A DNA stretch of 64,000 nucleotides, taken from contig CAWBZB010000005.1 in assembly GCA_963793105.1 (NCBI GenBank), forward strand, positions 4,879 to 68,878, given 5' to 3'. Within the stretch, counting starts at the first letter, position 1. Every line of letters begins with the position of its first letter. Shown in pieces: positions 63,647 to 64,000 of the stretch. The notes below the pieces were generated by a model, which worked only from the letters and a program-made list of their open reading frames with translations, did not search any database and was not told where the DNA came from. Source of the DNA: UBA10649 sp963793105. GTDB lineage: Bacteria; Actinomycetota; Actinomycetes; S36-B12. A program made the translations under genes and the position numbers.

Positions 63647-63929
63647 ATACGGCCGCGGGGGAGTCGCTGAGGTGTCGAGATCGCCTGCCTGGTGCCAGAG
63701 GAGCGGGGGCCGGCGGTCCTGGGGGTGCGTCCGGCGACCGCCGACCGGAGTCAGTCCGACGCATCCGACGCGATCTGCGGACAGCACGGGATCTGCGGAC
63801 GGCTCGGAGTGGGACGCAGGCGACGTGGACCTGCGGTCAGCGCAGATCGAACGATACCTCGTGGCTCGGCCGGGGAAGGAGCGGTGCGGATACCCGACGC
63901 GGAGGAGATGGCCCCTGAGGTGGATTGTC

Positions 63930-63953
63930 ATAATGCACATTATCGGCATTATG
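63930..63953. promoter_or_regulatory. AT-rich palindromic operator-like site
   Basis: ATAATG-CA-CATTAT (63930-63943) is a perfect palindrome, and CATAATGC (63929-63936) also pairs with GCATTATG (63946-63953). Three CATTAT half-sites in an otherwise GC-rich stretch just before a possible start codon look like a Fur-family-type operator or promoter. Preceded by TTGTCA (63925-63930), a fair -35 box. Confidence 0.45.
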
Positions 63954-63957
63954 AATT

Positions 63958-64000
63958 GTGAGCGGCTTCCGCGTCGGCGATGAAGCGTCGTTCTCAGTGC
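63958..64000 (+). CDS. Possible start of a MaoC-like dehydratase (3' partial)
   Basis: GTG at 63958 opens a frame to the edge of the window reading SGFRVGDEASFSV. This resembles the first residues of MaoC-like hydratases (VGDEASFSKTVTEAD). Only 14 codons are visible, so this is a guess. The codons have the G/C-rich third positions of real genes, and CATTAT lies five bases before the start. The frame is cut by the end of the window. Confidence 0.35.
   Translation, partial: MSGFRVGDEASFSV

Larger units (their letters stand above)
63411..63957 (+). other. 547-bp region without a convincing gene
   Basis: No frame here has the C/G-ending codon bias of the neighbours on either strand, and none matches a family I know. 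A 32-codon frame (63572-63670, plus strand) starts four bases after the second SOS box but has no ribosome site. A 6-bp hairpin (GCTTGC-ACGA-GCAAGC, 63585-63600) lies within it. The region holds the repeat array, SOS boxes and AT-rich palindrome listed separately. Confidence 0.7.

Noticed and set aside
63407..63949. Protein-coding frame on the minus strand across the repeat region
   Set aside because: No codon bias, no start signals, no known domain; composition follows the TGACC repeats.
63672..63983. Plus-strand frames downstream of the SOS boxes
   Set aside because: Two overlapping frames of similar length, Arg/Ser-rich, without ribosome sites or similarity; not supported as genes.

Overview
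The window is about 64 kb of high-GC DNA with dense, mostly co-directional genes, many ATGA/GTGA overlaps and GTG starts. The gene content is that of an Actinomycetota chromosome (class Actinomycetes): uvrA/uvrC/rapZ/yvcK/whiA/gap/pgk/tpiA/secG, the opcA-zwf-tal-tkt pentose-phosphate block next to ctaB/ctaA, RbpA, SufR-led suf genes, GarA/FtsR-like regulators, and the sbp/DUF881 pair. I cannot name a genus. There is no rRNA, tRNA, CRISPR array, phage or insertion sequence that I can recognise.

Layout. 1-2.9 kb: two TerC-type membrane proteins, a decayed potassium-channel gene and a metallo-hydrolase. 2.9-16.2 kb: uvrA, a Rieske lipoprotein, then uvrC-rapZ-yvcK-whiA, a glycosyltransferase, gap-pgk-tpiA-secG and rbpA. 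16.2-20.5 kb: a phosphate-uptake operon (pstSCAB) behind PHO-box-like repeats. 20.5-27 kb (minus strand): pgl-opcA-zwf-tal-tkt. 27-30.6 kb: haem O and haem A synthesis (ctaB, ctaA) and an ABC transporter whose permease is frameshifted. 30.7-37.2 kb: sufR-sufB-sufD-Rieske-sufC-sufS-sufU-MIP18, with a palindrome at the sufR start. 37.2-49.7 kb: an ABC-F protein, a crotonase, an ABC exporter, cupin, SDR, SURF1, dodecin, a TMEM175-like channel, fabG-fabI, sixA, serB, an ABC ATPase and a TauE permease. 49.8-62.1 kb: an unusual CDP-alcohol phosphatidyltransferase fusion, a sugar nucleotidyltransferase/phosphomannomutase-like protein, DUF881-sbp-DUF881, gcvH, an FHA protein, MerR regulators, a bifunctional nuclease, a tandem glycine riboswitch and gcvP. 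62.1-64 kb: a small membrane protein, a cobalamin-binding-like protein and a gene-poor 550 bp region with SOS boxes and a dense TGACC/GGTCA array.

How the genes work together. Lower glycolysis, the oxidative pentose-phosphate pathway, phosphate uptake and aerobic respiration (haem A, SURF1, Rieske) sit close together, as in many actinobacteria. Fe-S clusters made by the suf set serve several of these enzymes. Glycine cleavage (gcvH, gcvP) appears controlled by the riboswitch. Many start codons lie exactly six bases after a TANNNT -10 box, which suggests frequent leaderless transcription.

Two caveats. Seven genes carry frame breaks. One (the channel) has several lesions and is a true pseudogene. 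The other six mostly look like a single extra base in a short G/C run, in otherwise well-conserved genes, so sequencing or assembly error is at least as likely as real decay. I found no convincing new multi-gene system. The most unexplained DNA is the repeat/SOS-box region at 63.45-63.65 kb, followed by the EP-linker fusion protein at 49.8 kb.
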